A stretch of DNA of 39,642 bases, from the NCBI RefSeq assembly GCF_027922425.1, contig NZ_BSFQ01000052.1, positions 1-39,642 on the forward strand, read 5' to 3'. The notes beneath the pieces are model-generated. The model searched no databases, was not told where the DNA came from, and saw only the letters and a list, made by a program, of their open reading frames with translations. Shown one piece after another: positions 1-8,863 of the stretch. The translations under genes were made by a program, and so were the position numbers. Positions within the stretch are counted from its first letter, which is position 1, and each line of letters starts with the position of its first letter. This stretch comes from Pseudonocardia halophobica (GTDB lineage Bacteria > Actinomycetota > Actinomycetes > Mycobacteriales > Pseudonocardiaceae).

Positions 1-671
1 TCGGCATCTTCGGCGCCGAACCATGGACCGAGCAGATGCGCGCCGAGATCGAAGACCGCATGGACATGCACGCCGTGGACATCTACGGCCTCTCCGAAGT
101 CATGGGCCCCGGCGTGGCCCAGGAATGCGTGGAGACCAAGGACGGACTGCACATCTGGGAGGACCACTTCCTGCCCGAGGTCCTCGACCCCCTCGACGGC
201 ACCGTCCTCGCCGACGGCGAGGAAGGCGAACTCGTCTTCACCTCACTGACCAAGCAGGCCCTCCCGATCATCCGCTACCGCACCCGCGACCTCACCCGCC
301 TGCTCCCGGGCACCGCCCGCCCCACCATGCGCCGCATGCAGAAGATCACCGGCCGCAGCGACGACATGATCATCCTGCGCGGGGTCAACCTCTTCCCCAC
401 CCAGATCGAGGAAATCGTCCTGCGCACCCCCGGATTCGCCCCACACTTCCAACTCGAACTCACCACCAAGGGCCGCATGGACGCCCTCACCGTCCGGGTC
501 GAAGCCCGCGCGGACGCCACACCCGAGCGCCGGCAGGCCGCCGCCGCGGAACTGATCAAGGCCGTGAAGGACACCATCGGCGTCTCGGTGACCTGCGAGG
601 TAGTCGACCCGGACACCCTCGAACGATCCGTCGGCAAGCTCCAGCGACTCCTGGACCGCCGCACGACGTGA
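1..671 (+). CDS. paaK: Phenylacetate-CoA ligase, C-terminal part (5' end outside window)
   Basis: The frame is open from the first bases and reads GIFGAEPWTEQM before the first internal ATG at 36, so the gene starts upstream of the window. The visible part of about 222 residues is the C-terminal half of a PaaK-type adenylate-forming ligase. It contains DIYGLSEVMGPGVAQEC, the acceptor-site ITGRSDDMIILRGVNLFPTQIEE region and the C-terminal lid with its terminal GKLQRL. Family members convert phenylacetate, ATP and CoA to phenylacetyl-CoA, the first step of aerobic phenylacetate degradation in the cytoplasm. A strong hairpin follows the stop. The substrate could also be another aryl acetate. The family call is firm; the exact substrate is inferred. 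Confidence 0.9.
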   Translation, partial: GIFGAEPWTEQMRAEIEDRMDMHAVDIYGLSEVMGPGVAQECVETKDGLHIWEDHFLPEVLDPLDGTVLADGEEGELVFTSLTKQALPIIRYRTRDLTRLLPGTARPTMRRMQKITGRSDDMIILRGVNLFPTQIEEIVLRTPGFAPHFQLELTTKGRMDALTVRVEARADATPERRQAAAAELIKAVKDTIGVSVTCEVVDPDTLERSVGKLQRLLDRRTT

Positions 672-732
672 GCCGGGCGGCACCGGGCACGCACCCGGAC
701 GGCACCGGACGCCTCGACCACTCCCTCGACGC

Positions 733-763
733 CGCGCCCGCCGGGTCCCTCCGGGCGGGCGCG
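733..763 (+). terminator. Hairpin after paaK
   Basis: A 10-bp perfect stem, CGCGCCCGCC (733-742) with GGCGGGCGCG (754-763), encloses an 11-base loop about 60 bases past the paaK stop. There is no U-tract, as is usual for high-GC actinobacteria. It probably ends paaK transcription. Confidence 0.55.
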
Positions 764-815
764 CCGGTGTGTCCGGTGTCGGCGATCATGGGGGCCCCGG
801 CACCGGAGGTGCCCC

Positions 816-1174
816 GTGACCGACGAGACCTGGCTGCCCGCCGACTTCGTCCATCCCCTGCACGTCGCGCTGATCCCGACGCTGCACCTGCGTCCGATCC
901 GGGCGTCGGACGTCGACATCGACCTCCCCGTGGTGCTCGCGAACCAGCCGGAGCTGTGGGCGGTCTACGGGCAGGCGTGGCGGTGGCCGTCGAGGGTCGG
1001 CGCGCGGCCGAGGCCTCCTGGTGGACCGACCGTCGCGCGGGCGAGCCTCTCCGACGGACGCTCGACGAGTTCGTCCCCGGCTGGATCAGCCGGGACTGGC
1101 CCTTCGACAGGGTGACCTTCCCGTTCAACCCCGGATCGCCCGTTCACCCTCCGACCGGGTGGCCCCCGGAGTAG
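816..1174 (+). pseudogene. Decayed GNAT-family N-acetyltransferase gene
   Basis: The first frame from ATG 816 gives a typical start of a GNAT-like actinobacterial family: LPADFVHPLHVALIPTLHLR followed by LWAVYGQAWRWP. After about position 985 the similarity continues only in another frame, as AAEASWWTDRR, LDEFVPGWI and RDWPFDRVTF, ending at the stop at 1172-1174. In the intact proteins I know, about 40-50 residues carrying the acetyl-CoA-binding core lie between these two parts. That core is absent here. An internal deletion with a frameshift therefore explains both the missing middle and the frame change. The product cannot be a working acetyltransferase. The alignment is from memory of the family, not a search. 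Confidence 0.7.
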
Positions 1175-1345
1175 CCGTGGGGATCGTTCGGCCGTACGTC
1201 GCCCATCGGGTTTGCGTTCGCGCCGTTCCCCTGATGCAGTGGCAGCCGCGGCACCGCGAGGTCGGTGCCCGTTCCTCGTTCTGCCCGGTCACGCAGTCGG
1301 CCGTGTGTCGCTCCCCGGAGCCCCGTCGACTCGAAGGATCGTGGC

Positions 1346-1735
1346 GTGGAAGAAGCTCGTCCGGTACACCCTCCGGAGCCCGTGACGTCCTCGGCGCGGG
1401 AGTACTCGCGGGACGGGTTGGCCGAGATGCTCGCCGTGCGCCCCGCCCCGGGGCTGGCCCTGCTGATGCTGTTCGGTGAGATCGACCTGACCGGCTCGGC
1501 CGACGTCGGGGCCTGGGTGGAGGGCCAGGAGGCCGACCGCGTCGTGCTGGACCTCAGCGACGTGGGGTTCGTCGCGGCGCGGGCCGCCAGGAGACTCGCC
1601 GAGGCCCAACAGACGCTGCGCCGGCGCGGCTCCGTGGTGCGGGTCGTGGTGTCGGGGAACCCGGTGCTGAGCCGGGTGCTGCGGCTCGTCGGCTCCTTCG
1701 ACCTCTACGACTCCGTCGCCGCCGCCTGCCGCTGA
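1346..1735 (+). CDS. STAS-domain protein (anti-sigma-factor-antagonist-like)
   Basis: GTG 1346 is preceded by AAGGA at 1334-1338 at good spacing and gives a 129-residue protein; an upstream ATG at 1265 in the same frame has no such site and would add a low-complexity Arg/Ser stretch. From about residue 25 the pattern is that of a STAS domain: a beta strand LALLMLFGEIDLTGSADV, then VVLDLSDVGFVAARAARRL, then a C-terminal helix. STAS proteins bind and sequester anti-sigma factors, controlled by phosphorylation of a Ser/Thr in the DSSG turn. Here that turn reads VAARAA, with no Ser or Thr at the usual place. The protein may be a constitutive or non-phosphorylated antagonist. It stands alone, without a visible anti-sigma partner. 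Confidence 0.7.
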   Translation: MEEARPVHPPEPVTSSAREYSRDGLAEMLAVRPAPGLALLMLFGEIDLTGSADVGAWVEGQEADRVVLDLSDVGFVAARAARRLAEAQQTLRRRGSVVRVVVSGNPVLSRVLRLVGSFDLYDSVAAACR

Positions 1736-1971
1736 CCGCCCGCGTCGGCCGGTCCTGCGGTCACCGACCGAGGATGAGGTCGGCGCGCAGGCTCAGGGGA
1801 TTGTCCGCGGCGCCGAGGTCGAACGGCCGCGGGACCGGTGGCCTTCGCCCCTGGCCAGGACGGTCCGCCCGCGACTACTTTCCCGCCTTTCCGAACAGGC
1901 GTCCCGCTACTCGGCGGAGACTTCAGTGGGCCTTTGCCGAGTGCTGATCACCGTGGGGAGGCCTCAGGGCG

Positions 1972-3057
1972 ATGAAGCGAGTCGTCGTCGATCACTACGG
2001 CGGACCCGAGGTGTTGCGGGTGGTGGAGGACGACGTCCCCCGACCAGGTCCGGGTGAGGTGCGCGTCCGGGTCCTGGCCGCGGGGGTGTCGTTGACCGAT
2101 GCCCAGTTGCGCGCCGGCACGTACCTGGGCGTGCCCAGACCGCCGTTCACGCCCGGTTACGAGATCGTCGGCGTCGTCGACGAGCTCGGCCCGGCGTGCG
2201 CGCGGTTGCACGTCGCGGACCGGGTCGCCGCGCTGACCGCCTACGGCGGCTACGCCGAGTACGTCTGCGTGCCCGAGGCGGAGGCCGTCGAGGTGCCCCG
2301 GCACCTCGACCCGGCAGAGGTCGTGGGCCTGGTCCTGACCTACACGACCGCTTACCAGATGCTGCACCGCAGCGCGCACGTGCAGACCGGTGAGTCGATG
2401 CTGGTGCATGGCGCGGCCGGCCGGGTCGGCGTCGCGGTCCTCGAGCTCGGCATGCTTGCCGGGCTGCGCCTCTACGGCACCGCGGCGGCCCGCGACCGCG
2501 CCGCCGTCGAGCGGCTCGGCGCGGTGGCGATCGACTACCGCACCGAGGACTTCCTGGCCCGGATCCGCGGGCTGACCGGCGACGGGGTGGACGTCGTCCT
2601 GGACGGAATCGGCGGCGCGACGTCGATCCGCTCCTTCCGGGCCCTACGGTCCGGCGGACGGCTCGTCGTCTACGGCCACTACGCCATGCTCGCCCGGGGG
2701 CGCACCAGTCGGCGACGGTGGGCCGCCGGGTGGCTCGAGTGGTACGGCACGACCGCGACCGTCGCGCTGTGGGGCCTGCTCGACCCCCGCCGGAAGGTGA
2801 TGACCTACCGCGTCCAGCGGCTGCGCGACAGCCACCAGTGGCTGCCCGTATCCGGACGCCGCCCGGCCCGGCTGGTCGGCGGCGGCCCGCGGAACCCGCA
2901 GTGGTTCCGGGAGGACCTCGGCGTGCTGCTCGATCTGCTCACCGCGGACAAGATCCACCCGGTCGTGGCCGAGCGCCTGCCGCTGTCCGAGGCCGCACGC
3001 GCGCACGAAATGCTCGAGTCCTCCGCGGCGAAGGGCAAGCTCGCGCTCGTGCCGTAG
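1972..3057 (+). CDS. MDR-superfamily NAD(P)H:quinone-reductase-like oxidoreductase
   Basis: The ATG at 1972 follows a GGGGAGG site. The 361-residue protein has the two-domain medium-chain dehydrogenase/reductase layout. An N-terminal GroES-like domain contains GPGEVRVRVLAAGVSLTDAQ and PPFTPGYEIVGVVDELG. A Rossmann domain follows with the nucleotide-binding loop VHGAAGRVGVAVLELG, about residues 143-158. The Cys/His ligands of zinc alcohol dehydrogenases are absent, so it belongs to the zinc-independent quinone-reductase/enoyl-reductase branch. The C-terminus (EMLESSAAKGKLALVP) is typical of the family. It probably uses NADPH on a quinone or an alpha,beta-unsaturated carbonyl in the cytoplasm; the substrate is not predictable. 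It is the only gene read this way before the GH15 gene 52 bases downstream, and the two may share a transcript. Confidence 0.85.
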   Translation: MKRVVVDHYGGPEVLRVVEDDVPRPGPGEVRVRVLAAGVSLTDAQLRAGTYLGVPRPPFTPGYEIVGVVDELGPACARLHVADRVAALTAYGGYAEYVCVPEAEAVEVPRHLDPAEVVGLVLTYTTAYQMLHRSAHVQTGESMLVHGAAGRVGVAVLELGMLAGLRLYGTAAARDRAAVERLGAVAIDYRTEDFLARIRGLTGDGVDVVLDGIGGATSIRSFRALRSGGRLVVYGHYAMLARGRTSRRRWAAGWLEWYGTTATVALWGLLDPRRKVMTYRVQRLRDSHQWLPVSGRRPARLVGGGPRNPQWFREDLGVLLDLLTADKIHPVVAERLPLSEAARAHEMLESSAAKGKLALVP

Positions 3058-3109
3058 GCCGGCGCAGCACGCGGCCGGCAGGCGTCCGATGCAGCTCGAG
3101 GAGAATCGG

Positions 3110-4933
<1,824 letters not shown>

Positions 4934-4938
4934 GGCTA

Positions 4939-4962
4939 CGCCGCCACGCGGACGCGGCGGCG
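4939..4962 (+). terminator. Possible terminator after the GH15 gene
   Basis: CGCCGCC (4939-4945) can pair with GGCGGCG (4956-4962) around a 10-base loop, starting 6 bases past the stop codon. The stem is only 7 bp and the region is GC-rich, so chance is possible. Confidence 0.35.
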
Positions 4963-5100
4963 CGCATCGACTCGGGGCGAACGGACCCCGAGCGCACTCC
5001 TGGGCCGGCCATTGGCGAAGGTTCAGTAATTCCAGTGATTCCGGACGGTAGAGGCGGGAATCGGCAGGGGCATCGGGAATTCCTCGTCCCCTCGGAAGGG

Positions 5101-5111
5101 TTTCCCCTAGG
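5101..5111. promoter_or_regulatory. TTTCCCCTAGG motif, candidate regulator site
   Basis: TTTCCCCTAGG lies upstream of the iacI-like and response-regulator genes. Close relatives occur at 8854-8863 (TTTCCCCTAC, upstream of iacG) and 10417-10428 (AATCCCCTACGG, between the kinase and iacA). A weaker one is at 17906-17914 (AATCCCCAC). They may be binding sites for the FixJ-type regulator encoded at 6013. This is inference from three short matches. Confidence 0.35.
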
Positions 5112-5376
5112 CATCGGAGCCGTATCACGGGCTGATGATCACGCCGTTCATTGTCCGTTTCGGAATGTCTCCCGCGCCGCGCGCCGGCGCGATGTCGACC
5201 CTCCAGGTTCGGCCCTCGCCCGGTCCACGCGCCATAGGTAGTTCCTCCAATTGCTCCTTCCGTCGCCACGTCGGACCGTGGGGCATCCGGGCCGGCGGCC
5301 CGCCGCTCGTGTGCCCGCCGGGCGGCCGCCGCGCCACCGGTCCCCGAGCACGACCCACCCCACGAGGAGCGCGTTG

Positions 5377-5442
5377 ATGACGAGCACGCCCACACCGACC
5401 ACTCGCCGACACCGAGCCATGACCGTCACCGTCGTCCTCTGA
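5377..5442 (+). CDS. Possible 21-residue leader peptide upstream of iacI
   Basis: ATG 5377 has a well-placed GAGGAG (5364-5369, 7-base spacer). The frame encodes a short Thr/Arg/Val-rich peptide beginning MTSTPTPTTRR, and stops at 5442, only 16 bases before the iacI-like start. Its stop codon overlaps the GAGGA that would serve the next gene. Such an arrangement suggests translational coupling or an attenuating upstream frame. It has no recognisable family, and chance is not excluded. Confidence 0.35.
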   Translation: MTSTPTPTTRRHRAMTVTVVL

Positions 5443-5458
5443 GGATCGGGATCCGAAC

Positions 5459-6016
5459 ATGACCGACACCGACACGATCGCCGCCCTGACCCGCCGCGTC
5501 GAGGTCCTCGAGGCCGAGGCGGACATCCGCCGCCTCCAGGCGCGCTACATGTGGCTCTGCGACACCCCGCTGCCCGAGTTCGGGGTCACCGACGACGAGC
5601 GGCGCATCGACCTGATCATGGAGCTCTACACCGACGACGCCGTCTGGGAGGGTGTGGGAGAGTACTACGACGGCCAGTTCGGGCGGGCGGAGGGAGCGGC
5701 CGCGGTGCGCGCGCACTTCGAGGGCTTCTGGTCCCGGGACCGTGATCCCGCGCTGGTCCTCAACGCCCACTACCTCACCTCCGAGCAGATCCACGTCGAC
5801 GGCGACACCGCGACCGGCCAGTGGATCCACATGCAGCCCTGGCTGTTCGCCGACGGCACGTCCCTGCTGCGCTCCAGCCGGCTCAACAACGCCTTCCGCA
5901 AGGTCGGCGGGGGTTGGAAGATCTCGCGGACCCGGACCGAGAACGTGTTCGTCGCTCCCCTGCCCGGTCGCTGGGCGAGCGACCACCCGTCCGGCTCGGT
6001 CCTCATGCGGCCGTGA
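5459..6016 (+). CDS. iacI: NTF2/SnoaL-like protein, IacI-like
   Basis: The 185-residue protein has the SnoaL-like NTF2 fold pattern: an N-terminal coiled helix (IAALTRRVEVLEAEADIRRL), then LYTDDAVWEGVGEYYDG, then beta strands through TATGQWIHMQPWLF and a final GGWKISRTRTENVF. Proteins of this fold bind small hydrophobic molecules or act as cyclases, isomerases or dehydratases. In proteobacterial indole-3-acetate clusters a protein of similar size and type is IacI, whose role is not well defined. The surrounding iacA-H homologues are the main reason for the symbol. Its stop overlaps the next start (GTGA), so it is co-translated with the response regulator. Confidence 0.65.
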   Translation: MTDTDTIAALTRRVEVLEAEADIRRLQARYMWLCDTPLPEFGVTDDERRIDLIMELYTDDAVWEGVGEYYDGQFGRAEGAAAVRAHFEGFWSRDRDPALVLNAHYLTSEQIHVDGDTATGQWIHMQPWLFADGTSLLRSSRLNNAFRKVGGGWKISRTRTENVFVAPLPGRWASDHPSGSVLMRP

Positions 6017-6642
6017 CCATGCCACCGGAGCCCGGCGACGCGGTGGTCCACATCGTCGACGACGACGAGGACCTCCGCGAGTCGCTGCGGTTCCTGCTGG
6101 CCAGCGTGGGCATCCAGGCGCTCGACTACCCCGACGCGCCCACCTTCCTGGCCGAGTTCGACCCGACGGAGCCGGCGGTGGTGATCGTCGACGTCCGGAT
6201 GCCGGGGATGAGCGGCTTCCAGCTGCAGGAGGAGCTGGAGAGTCGCGGCTACCCGGCACCGATGATCTTCTGCTCGGCGCACGGCGACATCCCCATGTCG
6301 GTCCGTGCACTGACCCACGGCGCGGTCGACTTCCTGGAGAAGCCGTACGAGCCGCAGCGCATCCTCGAGGTCGTCCAGCAGCAGCAGGCGCTGGCCCGGC
6401 AGCGGTTCGTCGCGGACACCGAGCGCCGGGACGTCGAACGCCGGGTCGCCGAGCTGACCCAGCGCGAGCGCGAGGTGCTCCGGCTGGTGATCGAGGGCAT
6501 GGCCAGCCAGGCCGTCGCCCGCCGGCTGGGCACCAGCGTGAAGACGATCGACGTGCACCGGGCCCGGATCAAGGCCAAGACCGGGGCGGACAGCCTCGGG
6601 GCGCTGGTCCGCGACATCCTGCTGCACCGCGTCGAGGTCTGA
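6013..6642 (+). CDS. FixJ/NarL-type response regulator
   Basis: GTG 6013 overlaps the iacI stop (GTGA); ATG 6019 is an alternative two codons on. The receiver domain spans residues 10-125: acidic DDDED at 16-20, phospho-acceptor Asp60 in VDVRMPGMSG, Ser88 in FCSAHGD and Lys110 in EKP. A LuxR-type helix-turn-helix fills the C-terminus (LTQREREVLRLVIEGMASQ, then VKTIDVHRARIKAKTG). This is the FixJ/TodT/StyR architecture, commonly paired with soluble PAS kinases in aromatic catabolism. The natural partner is the kinase at 8860-10380 on the other strand. I expect it to activate the iac operons. I recall that some Paraburkholderia iac loci also use a two-component pair. Confidence 0.88.
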   Translation: MTMPPEPGDAVVHIVDDDEDLRESLRFLLASVGIQALDYPDAPTFLAEFDPTEPAVVIVDVRMPGMSGFQLQEELESRGYPAPMIFCSAHGDIPMSVRALTHGAVDFLEKPYEPQRILEVVQQQQALARQRFVADTERRDVERRVAELTQREREVLRLVIEGMASQAVARRLGTSVKTIDVHRARIKAKTGADSLGALVRDILLHRVEV

Positions 6643-6643
6643 C

Positions 6644-6674
6644 GGGGGCGGACGGGCGTGTCCCGTCCGCCCCC
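6644..6674. terminator. Strong bidirectional terminator hairpin
   Basis: A perfect 13-bp stem, GGGGGCGGACGGG (6644-6656) with CCCGTCCGCCCCC (6662-6674), encloses a 5-base loop. It fills the 39-base gap between the convergent response-regulator and amidase genes and can stop transcription from both sides. Confidence 0.8.
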
Positions 6675-6681
6675 GCACGCG

Positions 6682-7926
6682 TCACCGCAGCCGGGACTCC
6701 ACCCAGCACCCCGTCCCGAGCAGCGCGGTCTCCCCACGCGGGGCCCCGACCAGCTGGACGCCGAGGGGCAGGCCGTCCGGGGTGGAGAGACCCGGCACCG
6801 TGAGGGCCGGGAACCCGAGGGCCTGCCAGGGCCGGCTCAGCACCGGGTCGCCGGTGGCCCCCAGCCCGGCCGGCGCCGGTCCGAGGGCCGCGGGCCCGAC
6901 GACGGCGTCGTAGGAGGCGAGCAGGTCGGCGATCCGCGCACGGCCCTCGGCCACCACCGCACGGGCGGCCTCCAGGTCCGCGGGGCCGGTGGCGGCGCCG
7001 CGGCGGAGCAGCTCCGCGAGGGGCGCGCTCAGCTCGTCCGCCCGGCTCGCCTCGGCGGCACGCTCGACCGCGGCCTCGGCGGCCATCACCACCGTGTGGG
7101 CCGCGGTCAACGCGTCGACCAGCTCGGGTTCCGGCAGGTCGTCGACGACCGCCCCCGCCGCCGTCCAACGGTCGCGGGCCCCGAGCAGCGCCTTCCGCAT
7201 CTCGGGATCGACCGGGCTCGACCGCGCCGACCAGAACAGCAGGCGAGGCGGACGCGCGCCCGCCCGCTCGGGCTCCCCGGTCAGCGCGGCGAAGGCCAGC
7301 GCGAGGTCGTCGACGTGGGCGGCGAACACGCCGTGGCTGTCCAGGCTCGGGCTCAGGCCCGTCACCCCGTCGACCGGGAGCCGGTCGTGGGTGAGGACCA
7401 GCGCGGCGACCCCGCAGAAGGCCGCGGGCCGGGTGACCGACCCCGCCGTCTGCGACCCGAGCGCCAGCGGCACCTGCCCCGACGCGACGGCGGCGGCCGA
7501 GCCGCTGGACGAGCCGCCGGGGGTGTGTCCCGCGGCGGCCGGGTTGCCGGTCGGACCCGGCGCGAAGTAGGCGAACTCGGTGGTCACGGTCTTGCCGACG
7601 GGGACGGCCCCGGCGTGGCGCCACGCGGCGACGACGGCGGCGTCCGCCCCGGCGGGCGCGGCGTCGGCCCGCAGCGACGAGCCACACCGCGTGGGGAGGC
7701 CCGCGACGTCGATGATGTCCTTGACCCCCAGCGGGATCCCTCCGAGGGGCCCTGATCCCTCGTCCGTCGGGGCCTCCGCGGGCGGTACGACCCACGCCCG
7801 CAGCTCCGGCTCGGTCCCCGCGATCCGTTCGCGGGACCGCTCCGCCGCCGCGGCGGGGGTGGTGCGTCCGGCGGCCAGGTCCGCGACCAGCCCGCGCAGC
7901 GACCACGGCGCGTACAGCGCGCTCAC
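6682..7926 (-). CDS. iacH: Amidase-signature hydrolase, IacH-like
   Basis: GTG at 7926 overlaps the preceding stop (GTGA), giving a 414-residue protein starting VSALYAPWSLRG; a longer reading from 7992 adds only an Arg-rich tail. The amidase signature fold is clear: catalytic Lys in PLGVKDIIDVAG, cis-Ser and nucleophile Ser in the Gly/Ser-rich TPGGSSSGSAAAVASG and LGSQTAGSVTRPAAFCG. Family enzymes hydrolyse amides, or act as GatA-type subunits in Gln-tRNA synthesis. No gatB or gatC is near. IacH of indole-3-acetate clusters belongs to this family and may open a ring-cleaved amide intermediate or hydrolyse indoleacetamide-type amides. It is last in the kinase/iacG/small-protein operon. Confidence 0.75.
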   Translation of the reverse strand: MSALYAPWSLRGLVADLAAGRTTPAAAAERSRERIAGTEPELRAWVVPPAEAPTDEGSGPLGGIPLGVKDIIDVAGLPTRCGSSLRADAAPAGADAAVVAAWRHAGAVPVGKTVTTEFAYFAPGPTGNPAAAGHTPGGSSSGSAAAVASGQVPLALGSQTAGSVTRPAAFCGVAALVLTHDRLPVDGVTGLSPSLDSHGVFAAHVDDLALAFAALTGEPERAGARPPRLLFWSARSSPVDPEMRKALLGARDRWTAAGAVVDDLPEPELVDALTAAHTVVMAAEAAVERAAEASRADELSAPLAELLRRGAATGPADLEAARAVVAEGRARIADLLASYDAVVGPAALGPAPAGLGATGDPVLSRPWQALGFPALTVPGLSTPDGLPLGVQLVGAPRGETALLGTGCWVESRLR

Positions 7927-8201
7927 TCGTCCTCCCACTCGACGTCGGCGACCCAGTAGTGCACGCCGCTCGGCCCGACGGAGTGCCGCCACTCCGAGAT
8001 CCGGCGCAGCGTCGGTTCGACGCGGGCGGTGACGAGGTCGGCCTCCTCCGGGCCGTCCCGGGGGACCTGCCAGTGCACCCAGTTCAGCTCGCGGCCCTCG
8101 GCGTCGTGCACGAACAGGTCGACGTGCCGCCAGCCGAAGCCGTGCGTGTCGTTGTAGCAGGTCAGCGTCATGCGCTGGCCTGTGTCCTCGGCCTGGGTCA
8201 C
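7923..8201 (-). CDS. Small protein of unknown function in the iac cluster
   Basis: GTG 8201 has a GAGGAGGAG site at good spacing. The 92-residue product is mixed alpha/beta by composition, rich in Trp, His and Asp, with VDLFVHDAEGRELNWVHWQV as its most striking stretch. There is no signal peptide, membrane helix or Cys motif. I do not recognise a family. It is translated between the flavin reductase (28 bases upstream) and the amidase (4-base overlap), so it is very likely part of the same pathway, perhaps an accessory or small catalytic protein. The proteobacterial iac set as I know it has no obvious counterpart. Confidence 0.7.
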   Translation of the reverse strand: MTQAEDTGQRMTLTCYNDTHGFGWRHVDLFVHDAEGRELNWVHWQVPRDGPEEADLVTARVEPTLRRISEWRHSVGPSGVHYWVADVEWEDE

Positions 8202-8229
8202 GGGCGCTCCTCCTCGCGGACGGGGCCGG

Positions 8230-8742
8230 TCACGCGGTGAGCCGGGGGGCGCCCAGGCTGTGGAAGCGCCGCTGGAAGTAGACGAGTGCGCCGCCGTCGT
8301 CCTGGGTGCCGACCTGCTCGACGTCCACGAACAGCACGGTGTGCGAGCCGAGCTCGCGCCGCGCCCGGATCCGGCCGATCACGGTGGCCGCGGCGCCGCG
8401 CAGCACCGGTACGCCGTGGCTGGTGAGGTCCCACCGGTCGTCGGTGAAGCGCTCGGCGGTCGGGACCTTCGTCGCGCCCGCGAAGTGCATGGCCAGGTCC
8501 TCGTGCTCGCCGGCCAGCACGTTCACGCAGAGCCGGCCGTTGCCGACCAGCACGGAGTGCGACCGGCTGGAGCGGTTCACGCAGACCAGCACGGTGGGCG
8601 GGGAGTCGGTGACCGAGCAGGCGGCGCTGACCGTCATGCCGGCCCGTCCGTGCGGGCCGTCGGTGGTGACCACGTTGACGGCGGCGGACAGGTTGGCCAT
8701 GGCGGAGCGGAAGTCTGACTGGGTCCGGGTCGGTTCGGGCAC
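8230..8742 (-). CDS. iacG: Flavin reductase (HpaC-like), IacG-like
   Basis: GTG 8742 follows AGGAGGAG. The 170-residue protein is a flavin reductase of the HpaC/split-barrel FMN-binding family: FRSAMANLSAAVNVVTTDG, GMTVSAACSVTDSPPTVLVC, then FVDVEQVG and a terminal YFQRRFHSLG. It would use NADH to make reduced flavin and hand it to a partner oxygenase. The natural partner is the group D flavin monooxygenase at 10531-11697 (iacA), encoded divergently across the kinase gene. In the known pathway IacG supplies reduced FAD to IacA. Confidence 0.85.
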   Translation of the reverse strand: MPEPTRTQSDFRSAMANLSAAVNVVTTDGPHGRAGMTVSAACSVTDSPPTVLVCVNRSSRSHSVLVGNGRLCVNVLAGEHEDLAMHFAGATKVPTAERFTDDRWDLTSHGVPVLRGAAATVIGRIRARRELGSHTVLFVDVEQVGTQDDGGALVYFQRRFHSLGAPRLTA

Positions 8743-8853
8743 TGCTCCTCCTGGACTGTCGCGGCCGGCCGGGGTCCGGTCGGCGGGATATTCGCAAGGT
8801 ATGGCCCGGTCGTGCGGCTCCGGTATCGAGACTTCCTCCGCTCCCCCTGAGGC

Positions 8854-8863
8854 TTTCCCCTAC
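8854..8863. promoter_or_regulatory. TTTCCCCTAC motif upstream of iacG
   Basis: This copy of the TTTCCCCTA motif lies 112 bases before the iacG start and overlaps the kinase stop codon at 8860-8862. It could let the response regulator act on iacG separately from kinase transcription. Support is only sequence resemblance to 5101-5111 and 10417-10428. Confidence 0.3.

Larger units (their letters stand above)
4934..5458 (+). other. 525-bp intergenic region before the iac cluster
   Basis: No convincing protein gene covers this stretch. It holds a weak hairpin after the GH15 gene (4939-4962), an AT-richer patch around 5020-5110 with the TTTCCCCTA motif at 5101-5111, and a 21-codon open frame at 5377-5442. 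The AT-richer patch is the most promoter-like part. Longer open frames here on both strands have Arg/Pro/Gly-rich composition and no family features. Confidence 0.6.

Noticed and set aside
1765..1840. Minus-strand protein tail (PRPFDLGAADNPLSLRADLILGR)-like segment
   Set aside because: It could be the end of a lost gene, but an in-frame stop lies just upstream and no family is recognised.
5135..5377. 80-codon plus-strand frame before iacI
   Set aside because: No ribosome site, Pro/Arg-rich composition and no family features; the antisense frames are equally open.
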